Source of the DNA: Spongiivirga sp046524175 | GTDB lineage: Bacteria > Bacteroidota > Bacteroidia > Flavobacteriales > Flavobacteriaceae | Direction: 5' to 3' | Assembly (NCBI RefSeq): GCF_046524175.1 | Contig: NZ_JBEFZF010000009.1 | Span: 77,179-141,178, forward strand | DNA length: 64,000 nucleotides | Shown: in pieces, positions 44,115 to 52,677 of the stretch | How the letters are laid out: every line of letters begins with the position of its first letter | Position numbering within the stretch: position 1 is the first letter of the stretch | Notes under the pieces: model-generated | What the model was told of the DNA's origin: nothing | Database searches by the model: none | Seen by the model: only the letters and a program-made list of their open reading frames with translations | Translations under genes and position numbers: made by a program

Positions 44115-45035
44115 TCAAATATTGGCAGCTTTACGATACTTGCCAGGTGTATTTTGAGTGTGCTTTTTGAAAAAATTGTTGAAATTGTTCGGCGAATCAA
44201 ACTGAAGCTGGTAGGCGATTTCTTTTACACTAAGCTTTGTTTGGGTAAGGTAAGATTTTGCCAGATGCAATAGATGTTTATGAATATATTGTAATGCAGT
44301 AATCCCTAAATTATTTTTTACAATGGCATTTAAATAGTTTGGATGTATGTTCAATATGTCGGCATAAAAACTTGGGGAGTGCACATTCTTAGTATCATCC
44401 CAATGCCTATCTTCTCGAAAATGAAGCTCGATTAATTCCTGGTAACGACTTACTAATTTCAAATCGGCCGTTCTAATGATTTGGCTGGCCTTTTCTGCCG
44501 ATGTTTCTTTATGAAAATACCGTTTAACATGATTTAAAAGCAACAGCACATAAGCACTAATAAAATCAAATTTGTCAAGCTTATCACTGTGATACTCTTC
44601 ATTAATCTGTTGATAGATGTTCAACAGCGTTTTGGTTTCTTGTTCGTTGACTTGAAAGGGAATGGCTTTATCAATCTTAAGAAAAGGAAACCGTTCTAAG
44701 AAGTCTTTAAAAATAGTGTGTTGTGCTAAAAAGTCTCGCGTCATTAAAACGTAAAACCCCTCCCAATTTGGTGCAATATCCCAAGACAACATCTGAAAGG
44801 GCGAGTTGAAAAACACCACCGAGCCTTCTGGAAATTCTGAATAATGACTGGATACGGCTTTCCCATCCCCATTCATTTTTAAAGCGATGGCATAAAAAGC
44901 ATGTCGAAAAGCGGGCATTTTATGGACAACGGTAGGCATATTCTCTTGAAAACTTCTAACTACAAAATGCTCGTGTTTAGCATTGGGGATTCCCGTTGCC
45001 TTTGAATATTCTTGTATCGTTTTAAAGTTTTTCAT
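44115..45035 (-). CDS. AraC-family transcriptional regulator
   Basis: 306 residues. An N-terminal cupin-like domain (FPEGSVVFFNSPFQMLSWD) is followed by a C-terminal AraC domain (FYADILNIHPNYLNAIVKN, SVKEIAYQLQFDSPNNFNNFF, NTPGKYRKA). It is soluble. Located between two hydrolase genes on the same strand, 81 bases upstream of the SnoaL/hydrolase fusion, whose promoter lies in that gap. It probably controls one of them; the inducer is unknown. Confidence 0.93.
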   Translation of the reverse strand: MKNFKTIQEYSKATGIPNAKHEHFVVRSFQENMPTVVHKMPAFRHAFYAIALKMNGDGKAVSSHYSEFPEGSVVFFNSPFQMLSWDIAPNWEGFYVLMTRDFLAQHTIFKDFLERFPFLKIDKAIPFQVNEQETKTLLNIYQQINEEYHSDKLDKFDFISAYVLLLLNHVKRYFHKETSAEKASQIIRTADLKLVSRYQELIELHFREDRHWDDTKNVHSPSFYADILNIHPNYLNAIVKNNLGITALQYIHKHLLHLAKSYLTQTKLSVKEIAYQLQFDSPNNFNNFFKKHTQNTPGKYRKAANI

Positions 45036-45069
45036 GTATTATTTAGGGTATACTGGTTGTATACAGTAC

Positions 45070-45921
45070 TTAATTTTCGTTTAACCATTTTGTGGCCAAA
45101 CTCCATAGTTCCTTTCTTCTTTTACTAAAAAATTTCATATGTCCAATATCCTTAAATCCGTATTCTTCAGGTGATAGCGTCCGTATCTTTGATCGAATAT
45201 TAGGATGAACCCGAATCATGTCTTGAACGTTTTCATAATTCGCAATTGGATCGTCTGCTGCATGCACCCAGAGTGAATGTAAATTCAGTTCATTGTACAA
45301 ATGTTCTTTTATTTTAGTGTCTAAATCCACTTTTACATAGCCTTTTCCATTGCACCACTTAGTCCATTCCTTTCCAACATTTTTTGGAAGTGGCTCTCCC
45401 ATCCCAACCCATTGCGATTTTGTATGTCCAAATATCAGATTGCTTATAGGAATGTAACAATTTAGCCAAAAGGAAGATTTTAGTCTAAAGGGGTATTTTG
45501 AATAATGCAAACTTCCTGATGAGCTACCAAAGTTAAACATTGACTTGAGTTCTTTCGCATTTTTCATCAATCCAACTAATTGTCCACCAGCGCTATGCCC
45601 AATAAGATGATAATCAGAATATGGGATTTCGCTTTTTAAATACTCCAATGCTGCTGTCATGTCTAATTTCCCCCAATTGGTCAACGATGCATTGGAAGCG
45701 TTGATAGCATTTCCTTTAGATTCACCAATGCCCCTGTTGTCGAATGTTAATGTAGCAAATCCATTTTCTGCAAGAAAAAAAGCGAATGCAGCGTAAAATT
45801 CTTTTTTGATTCCTGTGGCCGGGGCGATCATTACAGCAGATTTAATTCTTTCTGGTTTTAATAATTTCCCAGAAATCTCAAAATTATCTTCGCACTTGAT
45901 TTTAACCTTTAGTTCTTCCAT
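45070..45921 (-). CDS. Alpha/beta hydrolase (serine aminopeptidase S33-like)
   Basis: 283 residues, cytoplasmic. The pattern is MIAPATGIKKEFYAAFAFFL, FATLTFDNRGIGESKG, nucleophile Ser in LIGHSAGGQLVG, an acidic residue in HAADDPIANYENV and a late histidine in DIGHMKFFSK. The long lid between the nucleophile and the acid is typical of the 2-hydroxy acid or carboxylesterase-like group. It lies 34 bases upstream of the AraC gene on the same strand and may be co-transcribed with it. Confidence 0.9.
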   Translation of the reverse strand: MEELKVKIKCEDNFEISGKLLKPERIKSAVMIAPATGIKKEFYAAFAFFLAENGFATLTFDNRGIGESKGNAINASNASLTNWGKLDMTAALEYLKSEIPYSDYHLIGHSAGGQLVGLMKNAKELKSMFNFGSSSGSLHYSKYPFRLKSSFWLNCYIPISNLIFGHTKSQWVGMGEPLPKNVGKEWTKWCNGKGYVKVDLDTKIKEHLYNELNLHSLWVHAADDPIANYENVQDMIRVHPNIRSKIRTLSPEEYGFKDIGHMKFFSKRRKELWSLATKWLNEN

Positions 45922-45977
45922 TTACATTACGTGATAAAATCCCTTTTGTTTTTATGCATTGTTGCGCCGTGTAGTTT

Positions 45978-46976
45978 TCAATTCTTATTCCTTTTACTAA
46001 GTCTTTTTAGTTGTCTTCTTCGCTTTCGGGTTGCTTTGTTATATATCTTTTTGTCCTCAGAGGTCGCATATTGAAAATAGATATCGTCCTTTTCTGTCGG
46101 CTCTATGTTGAGCAGATTCCATTCAATGGTATTATTTGCTTTGTCAATAGTGTATCCCTCCGGGGATATTTCCTTGCTATCACTTAGACTAAAATCGTTT
46201 AAATGCAATGTTATTGTTGCTTTACCAATGTCTTTATACCATCCTGCACCTGAGTGTAAAATGTATTTAAAATAACGGTATTGATTTCTGTAAGCAATTC
46301 CTGACGGAAGTTGATATTTTACCTTAATCGTCCTTTTTTCGTTTTCTTTAAAAGTCACCTTCCAAACATACCAGGGATACTTTTTTTCTTTAGTTAATTC
46401 CTCAAATTTTGAAATTAAATCGCCCGATATGCTGAAACTTGATGAATACTTATTATAAAGAGCGTCACGAGTTTTATTTACTTTTTTATAATCTGTCTTT
46501 TTTGAATAGCTTAATGTGCCATTTTTTAACTTTTTTACATTGTTCGATTTGTACAGGCTATCTATTTTTCGATTGTATTCGTTATTCATCATCCACTTGT
46601 TCTTGAAAACACTGTAAATACTATCCAACTCTTCCGGTACTTTGATATCACTTTCTTCCAGTTCGAAATCATCTACTTCAATCTTAAATTTAGATTTATC
46701 GTCCACTGCATATGTACCAAGTGACCAATGGTGAAAATCCATTACCGGAAAACCCACTTCTAAATCAGTGTGGTCTCCATAATTAACCATTTCAAAAGTG
46801 CATTCAACTATAGCGTGTTCTTTGTACAGTTCAACCTGAACGTTTTCAGATTCCATACGAATTTTGACATCACTTTTGGTTAAAATTCCATTCGCGCTAA
46901 TCGGGTTAGGTGCGATGTCGACCATTGTAAATGCCATTAAAACTATAGAAAGGAACATAAGAAGCTTAAATTTCAT
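45978..46976 (-). CDS. Secreted DUF4424-like protein
   Basis: 332 residues from the ATG at 46976, which gives a signal peptide (MKFKLLMFLSIVLMAFTMVD). The frame extends 40 codons upstream through a structured intergenic region from a GTG, which I reject. The beta-rich mature part, beginning PNPISANGILTKSDVKIRME and containing EHAIVECTFEMVNYGD and IKVKYQLPSG, resembles DUF4424 proteins. The C terminus is very basic (KATRKRRRQLKRLSK). Function unknown. Confidence 0.78.
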   Translation of the reverse strand: MKFKLLMFLSIVLMAFTMVDIAPNPISANGILTKSDVKIRMESENVQVELYKEHAIVECTFEMVNYGDHTDLEVGFPVMDFHHWSLGTYAVDDKSKFKIEVDDFELEESDIKVPEELDSIYSVFKNKWMMNNEYNRKIDSLYKSNNVKKLKNGTLSYSKKTDYKKVNKTRDALYNKYSSSFSISGDLISKFEELTKEKKYPWYVWKVTFKENEKRTIKVKYQLPSGIAYRNQYRYFKYILHSGAGWYKDIGKATITLHLNDFSLSDSKEISPEGYTIDKANNTIEWNLLNIEPTEKDDIYFQYATSEDKKIYNKATRKRRRQLKRLSKRNKN

Positions 46977-47142
46977 AGTGTTATTTGCAATGATGTTTAA
47001 CTGGTTTGACGATGAGTAGTTGTTCGGATTAGCATATAATTTACAAGTACACACTAACCTGAAAATTAGTAAGGATCTTAAGCGGTTATATAGCACCAGT
47101 AATTGCAGATAGCCGATGCTGACAGAAATGGCATTTCAGTTT
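46977..47142. other. Structured intergenic region, possibly cassette-associated
   Basis: Contains an imperfect inverted repeat, AGCATATAA (47031) against TTATATAGCA (47087), enclosing about 50 bases. It interrupts the spacing between two unrelated minus-strand genes, as the region at 52.55 kb does. No coding potential is seen. Confidence 0.35.
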
Positions 47143-47595
47143 TCAATCAAATGGCACTAAATCGGGTTCTAAAAATTCCTTTTTAGCTTTTTCAGCATGG
47201 TAGATATCAAATCCGTAATGACAAGCCATTAAATCTTTAAAATTTGTTTTCAACCGCGGAAATTCTTCCATAAAATCCTTAAAAGTAGCACTACCAGATT
47301 TGAGCATAAAATGATATACTGCCTTTGTAGCCGCAATGGTTAAGGTCATATTGTATTTATCTTTTGCACCGGCATATTCCACAAAGATTATGAGTTGCCT
47401 TTGTATATTTTTTATAGCCTGTTCAATTCCGTATTTAGAAATATTTATCCATGCAAGTCTTAAATGCGCCTCGTGGGTAAAATATGAAGGGTGCAGTTCA
47501 CAGGTATTGAATTGTTGTTCAAATTCACTGTTGGTTAATTCAAAGTGTTTTTCCATACGTTGTTTTATTGTCTGTTTTTCTTGATATGAGTCCAT
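47143..47595 (-). CDS. Conserved hypothetical protein with FTHEAHLRLAW motif
   Basis: 150 residues, soluble, mainly helical. The segment YFTHEAHLRLAWINISKYG resembles the H-x-x-H-LRLAW pattern of a small bacterial family without known function. Two histidines and a glutamate in that stretch could bind a metal (inference). The ORF is isolated between two structured intergenic stretches and may be part of a mobile single-gene cassette. Confidence 0.78.
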   Translation of the reverse strand: MDSYQEKQTIKQRMEKHFELTNSEFEQQFNTCELHPSYFTHEAHLRLAWINISKYGIEQAIKNIQRQLIIFVEYAGAKDKYNMTLTIAATKAVYHFMLKSGSATFKDFMEEFPRLKTNFKDLMACHYGFDIYHAEKAKKEFLEPDLVPFD

Positions 47596-47687
47596 TTGTA
47601 TTTCTAATGGTCTCCATAACCTACCACTGCGCTTATAATAGCATGGTACGAAAAACCGTGGATGTTATTTTCTGACTTAACCGAAAG

Positions 47688-47738
47688 ATAGCAAATTGCG
47701 ATGAATCCCGATTAAGGAATTCATCGGCAATGCGCTAT
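47688..47738. repeat. Long imperfect hairpin
   Basis: ATAGC / GCTAT at the outside, TTGCGATGAATCC paired with GGAATTCATCGGCAA inside, with a 7-base loop (47709-47715). It lies between two minus-strand genes. No T tail, so either a weak terminator or a recombination-type structure. Confidence 0.5.
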
Positions 47739-47775
47739 GCAGGCTGAAGACTCCCTAAGTGATATGACAATAATG

Positions 47776-48360
47776 TTATTTTTTATGCCGACTTTGAAAT
47801 AGCGGATAGAACGATTCGACCATTGTTGTCGGGTGGTCATCTTCTGTATGACTGACCATAAAAGACCCTCCCCACACCTCATCTGGATTATTGAGTATAT
47901 GCCTGGTAATTTCCTTTATCCCGGTATTCCCATTTCTTTCGATTGCTTCGCCTTCGTCAACCCATTCTATTTTCTCAAATTCATCTTCTAGCGTATTTTT
48001 TGGCACCTTTATTTCTCCACTTTTATAGTGCGCTACATAGTAGTTACGGAATGTCATGTTGGGCTTGTAATCATATTTGAAACAGAACTGTCCCCTGAAT
48101 TCAATATTTTCTATTTCAATACCATGTTCTACTGCCATGCTATCGATGGCCTCTTTTAAAAATTGCCTTTTTGATAGGTTTACATAGGGCATTCCCCACC
48201 AATCTTTTCCGCCGATCATTAAAATTTGATTGCTGTCATTTTTAATGATTACCCTCAGCACTGTGAAATTGTCTTTTCTTAAATAATGGGGAATTTCTTC
48301 GGGCCGTTGCTTACAAGAAAAAAGAACGGTCGCAATTAATAGATATACTACTGTTTTCAT
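47776..48360 (-). CDS. Lipoprotein with a degenerate NUDIX-like domain
   Basis: 194 residues. The signal ends in a lipobox (LFSC, Cys16), so the protein is anchored in the envelope. The mature part has NUDIX fold features: RVIIKNDSNQILMIGG, then KRQFLKEAIDSMAVEHGIEI where the NUDIX helix belongs, and FEKIEWVDEGEA later. The GX5E start and the REUxEE core are not intact, so hydrolysis of nucleotides is unlikely. An extracytoplasmic NUDIX relative is unusual. Function unknown. Confidence 0.8.
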   Translation of the reverse strand: MKTVVYLLIATVLFSCKQRPEEIPHYLRKDNFTVLRVIIKNDSNQILMIGGKDWWGMPYVNLSKRQFLKEAIDSMAVEHGIEIENIEFRGQFCFKYDYKPNMTFRNYYVAHYKSGEIKVPKNTLEDEFEKIEWVDEGEAIERNGNTGIKEITRHILNNPDEVWGGSFMVSHTEDDHPTTMVESFYPLFQSRHKK

Positions 48361-48471
48361 AATACTTATTTTGGCGTAAATATGGGAACAGGATAGTTCT
48401 CATCCTACCAATATCATGATGCTGGCAACACTATTGATAATTTAAAAGGACTTCTTAAGGTTACGAATACA

Positions 48472-49515
48472 CTAATCGGCTTGTATTGCCTTTCTAAAGT
48501 CTAGGGCGGTTGTTCCGGTATGTTTTTTGAAAGCGGCATTGAAGGAAGAAATACTATTGAAACCACTATCATAGGCTATGGCAGCAATGGTAAATTTGGC
48601 GTGCGAATCTGATCTTAATAATCGTTTCACTTCTTCAATACGGTATTTTGAAACAAATTGTGAATAATTCAATGATTCTGTTTGATTAATTGCTTGCGAC
48701 AGCGCTTTGGAAGACACCGCTAATTTGGTACTAAGTTCCAGAAGTGTAAGTGAAGGATTAAGATATGGCTTTTCGCTGTTCATTAACTTTTTTAATCGCT
48801 CTACTAATTGAAACGCTTCGGCATCATCGATGGGTGAATGCTTATATTTCTCTGCAGGCACCCTAAATAAAAACGGATTTTTAAGTGCCCAAAATGAAAA
48901 GAAAATGATGACCAAAGAAAATAAGAACGACAGTCCTAAATAAAACGGGATAATCATCTCTGATATTAAAAAATATAATATGATGACCAACAGATTTGCC
49001 CCTAAGAAGTAATGAAGCCATGTTTTAATCTTATGATCTCCCGGCGTCGCTTTTCTCTTAGTAGGTTTATTTAACCAAAAAAGTGAAAATAGCGTGTAGC
49101 CAAACATGTGTGCAATTAAAATAGTATAAAATATGCCGAAAATGGGATTACCATTATTGGGTATCAACCAGGCAATACTCAGTAGCACAAAAAATGGGAT
49201 GTAGTGAATATATGCACGATGAAAGCTGGTTATTTCCCTTTTGAATAGATAGGAAGAATACAGTAATAGCGAAGGACCAATACATAACTGTATGGTTAAA
49301 AAATATGTTCTCAAGGTAGCATCTATTTCAAAATAATTATGAAACAGTGATTTGCCTATACGAAGGCTAAAGGCTATTAAATAGATGGCTAAAAAGATAT
49401 TGGCTTTGGGTTGCTTTTTTCGGGAAATAAGCAGGAATATGGAGAAAAACAGGCCCAATATCACACCAATACTTCCAAAAAGTAATTCAATATGTTGTTG
49501 TAATTCGGTATTCAT
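48472..49515 (-). CDS. Membrane-bound AraC-family regulator
   Basis: 347 residues from the ATG at 49515 (a TTG four codons upstream opens the frame). About seven membrane helices occupy residues 8-225, followed by an AraC domain (TLLELSTKLAVSSKALSQAI, FTIAAIAYDSGFNSISSFN, TGTTALDFRKA). Same architecture as the regulator at 14475. Located upstream of the NUDIX-like lipoprotein gene on the same strand, which is its most likely nearby target. Confidence 0.92.
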   Translation of the reverse strand: MNTELQQHIELLFGSIGVILGLFFSIFLLISRKKQPKANIFLAIYLIAFSLRIGKSLFHNYFEIDATLRTYFLTIQLCIGPSLLLYSSYLFKREITSFHRAYIHYIPFFVLLSIAWLIPNNGNPIFGIFYTILIAHMFGYTLFSLFWLNKPTKRKATPGDHKIKTWLHYFLGANLLVIILYFLISEMIIPFYLGLSFLFSLVIIFFSFWALKNPFLFRVPAEKYKHSPIDDAEAFQLVERLKKLMNSEKPYLNPSLTLLELSTKLAVSSKALSQAINQTESLNYSQFVSKYRIEEVKRLLRSDSHAKFTIAAIAYDSGFNSISSFNAAFKKHTGTTALDFRKAIQAD

Positions 49516-49695
49516 GATCTGAATCAAAATAACGAAAAAATATCATTGTTGCCTTGTACTAAAAAACTTTGAAGCGCTGAGTGTTAACCTAATTAGCCAT
49601 AGGCATTTATAAAACAGCTAATGACAAAAATCATAGAAAACGGGTCTCACATTCAATAGGTTTGCCATTGATTACCAATTTAGAAAACGCAACCC

Positions 49696-50079
49696 ATGTG
49701 GAAGTATATTATAGCCTGGTTTCCGATGATTGTTATTGCTATTGTCAACGGATTGTTTCGGGAGAAATTCTTAGCAAGTCGCTTTAATGAACTGCAAGCG
49801 CATCAGTTGTCAACCGCTAGCATGATCATATTATTTGGTGTGTATGTATGGATTTTGATTAAGATTTGGTTTCCAACCTCAGCCAAACAGGCCATCATGA
49901 TTGGTTTGATATGGTTGGTGCTCACCGTCATTTTTGAGTTTTTATTTGGGCATTATGTAGCGGGACATTCTTGGAATAAACTACTAGATGATTATGATAT
50001 TGTAAAAGGAAGAGTTTGGGTGTTGGTCCTTATTTGGGTATGTATTGCACCCTATACCATGTATCAATTGCAACAATAG
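49696..50079 (+). CDS. Small four-helix membrane protein
   Basis: 127 residues, four predicted membrane helices (about 4-18, 36-56, 66-88, 104-122), with WKYIIAWFPMIVIAIVNGLF at the start. No family recognised. It is one of the few plus-strand genes in this half and is followed by a palindromic repeat. The 168 bases before it, 49528-49695, show no clear features. Confidence 0.7.
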   Translation: MWKYIIAWFPMIVIAIVNGLFREKFLASRFNELQAHQLSTASMIILFGVYVWILIKIWFPTSAKQAIMIGLIWLVLTVIFEFLFGHYVAGHSWNKLLDDYDIVKGRVWVLVLIWVCIAPYTMYQLQQ

Positions 50080-50117
50080 GAGGAGGCGGGTTTCTTAAAT
50101 TACGGATAATGGGAAGG

Positions 50118-50155
50118 CTTCGAAGTTGCTCCCGATAGCTATCGGGACTTCGAAG
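50118..50155. repeat. CCCGATAGCTATCGGG palindrome with outer arms
   Basis: Core palindrome at 50131-50146, bracketed by CTTCGAAGT (50118-50126) and ACTTCGAAG (50147-50155), which also pair. One of at least five copies of the core between 50 and 61.4 kb, here between two convergent genes, where it could act as a terminator. Confidence 0.75.
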
Positions 50156-50207
50156 AGTTGGGAATTGAGCCTCTATTACTTATATACCATGTTGCATGCT
50201 GGCTCTT

Positions 50208-52520
50208 TTATATAGCTTTTTTAAGAGCTTCAAAATGTTTTTCATCCAATTCCAATAATTTAAATAATTCATTACAAGCTGTTGGCAGGACCATTATCAG
50301 TTCATCGTGTCTTGTTGCTTTCTCAAATGATGTAAAGTGCGAGAAATGATTGAGTGTTTTAAAATTGTTAATATCATCTACTAACTCTGTTATTCGATTC
50401 TCCACACTATCAGGTTCATTAGGAATCTTCATTAGTGTATATATTTCTAAAAATCTTCTTAGCGCATTCGGAATTAGAATATCATAAACCTCTCCGCCAT
50501 TTTCAATTTCATTTTTGTATTGGTAAATTAGGCTGAATAAGTAGATGTATTCAGACTTAAATCTTTTTAAAGCTTTACCTAAACCTTTCAGAATTGAATT
50601 GTCAGTGTCAATCTTTTGAATTTGATAGAGCCCAAAATTCGGAACATCTTCTTTTTCTCCTGTTCTCGGGTTTGTTCTTCTTTTCTTTTTTTTCAGTTGA
50701 GTTGAATCTCTTAAAAATGAGAAAAACTCAAAGTTATGTGTCGAGATAAAAAGTTGTTTAAAACAGTTAATTACTTTCTCTGGATTCTCTGCATCAATAT
50801 TCTTTCTAAAGAAATATGAATTTATCAAGGAATAAACTTGAGATATATGGTTTGTGTCTAAACTTGAAATAGGGTCATCAATGAATACTATTGTATTTCT
50901 CATTTGATTGATTCCTAAACTTTCCAATTGAACCAAAAAATATGAAAATGCTATAGCGGTTTTTTCACCTTCACTAAGGTTTCTAGCCGGTCTAGATTTA
51001 CGTAACAGTATGAATTTATCTTCTGACGTTACATCAATTTTGATATCATTTCTATTCAAGAATTTTTGAATGAATTTATTTAATTCATCTTTTCCTTTTG
51101 TAATAGTTTTTAAAGAGTCTAGTTTTTCTTGTTTTACAGATGATTTACTAGTTATATAGTTAATGTATATTTTTTGCCAGTCTTGTGCATTTTCACTTTT
51201 GGTCTTTTTATCGAAATAGCTTTCATTTTTTAAGTAGTTCGCAATCAGGTGCTTTTTTAATTTGTTGCGTGCATCATTTCTTTCCGTCTCAAAATTAGAT
51301 ATTAAGGAATTGTGTCTTTGAATGATTTCATTAACACTAGTAAACCAATCTTCAAGCTCGGTCAATTCATAATTAGTGTCTGATAGGGTAATGGAATTAA
51401 AAATATTACCATCTTCTTTTCTGGAAAGTTCTTGAAGTAGGTGATTCAATTCCAAAATGTAATTTGTTTTAGCTAGTCCAAAAGACTTAATTTTTAAATC
51501 AATATTTTCCCTTTCTTTTTCTGTAAAGTCATTTTTACTTTTTGGTATTTCCAAAGCATTGATAGAAGAAATCTCCTTTTCTATTAGCTCTCTCTGTTTA
51601 GAAATTTTATCTCTTAATTCTTTCGAAGCATTTGAGAAATAGTTGTTCAAAGAAGTAATTCTATCAGTTGTTACAGGGTTTTCACAAAAAGAACAAGTAT
51701 CTTTATTTTCATTAAACTCTAGCCCTTCTTTTACCCATTTATATAAATCTTTATTGTTCTCTAAAATATCTATAACTACATCCTTAGTAGGTTCGTCTTG
51801 GAGAAGTGCAGAAACAGAAGACTTTAAGTGTGTTAAATTGATTTCAAATTCGTACTCGCTAAATTCTTGGAAGTCGTTTGTTGAATTAGCCAAAACTTTT
51901 AAATCTTCAATTTCCTTATCGGTTCCGATTATTAAAGAATCAATATTATCTTTCGTAATTGAATTTAAAGTTGATTTAAAATGTCCTTTGTCAAATGGAA
52001 TTGTGTTATTAGATATAATTAGGCGTATTGATTTACTCTCTTCTCTAAAACGCCAATTTTCAAATTCATTGAAAGTATCTATTGGTGTTTGTGTTCCATC
52101 TTTTCTTAATTCTGCGTATTGGATTTTTTCTTCTAGGATTTCAATTTCAGTTCGTATAGTTGTGTTTTCTCCTACGTCAAATGCAATTGGTTCTCCTAAT
52201 TCAGTTCTCGAATCCCAAGTTAATTTTGAGTCAATATATTCTTTGTTAAAAACGAAGACTACTGTACTAAAAGAGTTTAAGTCTTCACTATTGAATTCAG
52301 AATTGTTGTCAAGTTTCAGTTTGAATTTTGCATCTGGATAGTCTAAATGAATAGTCTTGTCTCGAAGTGAGCAAAATAATCTCGATAGCGTGGTTTTTCC
52401 TGAATAATTCCAACCATAAATAACATTCTTTTCTTTAAAATCTTGTAACGAAGAATCTCGATTCCAATTAAAGTCATTGAAAACTCCAAATTTTTCAATT
52501 ATCGAAATTCTTTCAATCAT
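50208..52520 (-). CDS. RloC/PrrC-type AAA ATPase, putative anticodon nuclease
   Basis: 770 residues, AAA_13 type. Walker A GWNYSGKTT (36-44); a long coiled-coil insertion containing CSFC (276-279), a zinc-hook-like pair; ABC-type signature LSEGEKTA (515-522); Walker B TIVFIDDP (543-550); switch histidine STHN (593-596). The C-terminal part (about 640-770) contains Arg688 and Glu692 (R-x3-E) and His725/His728 (NHFSH), matching the spacing of the Arg-Glu-His nuclease triad of PrrC/RloC. By family precedent it would cut tRNA anticodons when triggered, for example by phage. ATPase assignment firm, nuclease assignment tentative. No restriction-modification genes adjoin it. Confidence 0.8.
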   Translation of the reverse strand: MIERISIIEKFGVFNDFNWNRDSSLQDFKEKNVIYGWNYSGKTTLSRLFCSLRDKTIHLDYPDAKFKLKLDNNSEFNSEDLNSFSTVVFVFNKEYIDSKLTWDSRTELGEPIAFDVGENTTIRTEIEILEEKIQYAELRKDGTQTPIDTFNEFENWRFREESKSIRLIISNNTIPFDKGHFKSTLNSITKDNIDSLIIGTDKEIEDLKVLANSTNDFQEFSEYEFEINLTHLKSSVSALLQDEPTKDVVIDILENNKDLYKWVKEGLEFNENKDTCSFCENPVTTDRITSLNNYFSNASKELRDKISKQRELIEKEISSINALEIPKSKNDFTEKERENIDLKIKSFGLAKTNYILELNHLLQELSRKEDGNIFNSITLSDTNYELTELEDWFTSVNEIIQRHNSLISNFETERNDARNKLKKHLIANYLKNESYFDKKTKSENAQDWQKIYINYITSKSSVKQEKLDSLKTITKGKDELNKFIQKFLNRNDIKIDVTSEDKFILLRKSRPARNLSEGEKTAIAFSYFLVQLESLGINQMRNTIVFIDDPISSLDTNHISQVYSLINSYFFRKNIDAENPEKVINCFKQLFISTHNFEFFSFLRDSTQLKKKKRRTNPRTGEKEDVPNFGLYQIQKIDTDNSILKGLGKALKRFKSEYIYLFSLIYQYKNEIENGGEVYDILIPNALRRFLEIYTLMKIPNEPDSVENRITELVDDINNFKTLNHFSHFTSFEKATRHDELIMVLPTACNELFKLLELDEKHFEALKKAI

Positions 52521-52551
52521 CTGGTCGTTTTTTAGCTTGCATACCGGTCTC

Positions 52552-52657
52552 GCTATAAGTAGTTACGTGGGTTAGCACCTAACTTTGCAATTAAACACTA
52601 AGATGAAAATCCTTGCGGATTTTCAGAAGTAGGCGAGAACAAGCAATTACTTATAGC
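52552..52657. repeat. Long structured intergenic element (attC-like fold)
   Basis: Outer arms GCTATAAGTAGTTAC and CAATTACTTATAGC pair with 12 of 14 matches across 106 bases. Inside lie GTTAG-CAC-CTAAC and a perfect 9-bp hairpin TGAAAATCC-TTGC-GGATTTTCA (52604-52625). The plan recalls integron attC sites, but canonical R boxes are not intact at both ends. Confidence 0.6.
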
Positions 52658-52661
52658 CATT

Positions 52662-52670
52662 GTTGGCAGT
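52662..52670 (+). repeat. Inverted 9-mer GTTGGCAGT, left end of the ATPase cassette
   Basis: GTTGGCAGT pairs in inverted orientation with ACTGCCAAC at 54183-54191. Together they bracket exactly one gene, the A+T-rich ATPase at 52678-54150. Confidence 0.5.
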
Positions 52671-52677
52671 AGTTTTT

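Noticed and set aside
46977..47096. 40-codon N-terminal extension of the DUF4424-like gene
   Set aside because: It crosses a structured intergenic region, and the internal ATG at 46976 gives a proper signal peptide.
51643..52341. 232-residue plus-strand frame inside the RloC-like gene
   Set aside because: It is the antisense of a well-supported ATPase with intact motifs, is serine/isoleucine rich without domain features, and has no promoter.
52521..52677. Calling the structured element a bona fide integron attC site
   Set aside because: Fold and position fit, but canonical R' and R'' boxes are not both present and no integron integrase was seen, so it is reported only as attC-like.
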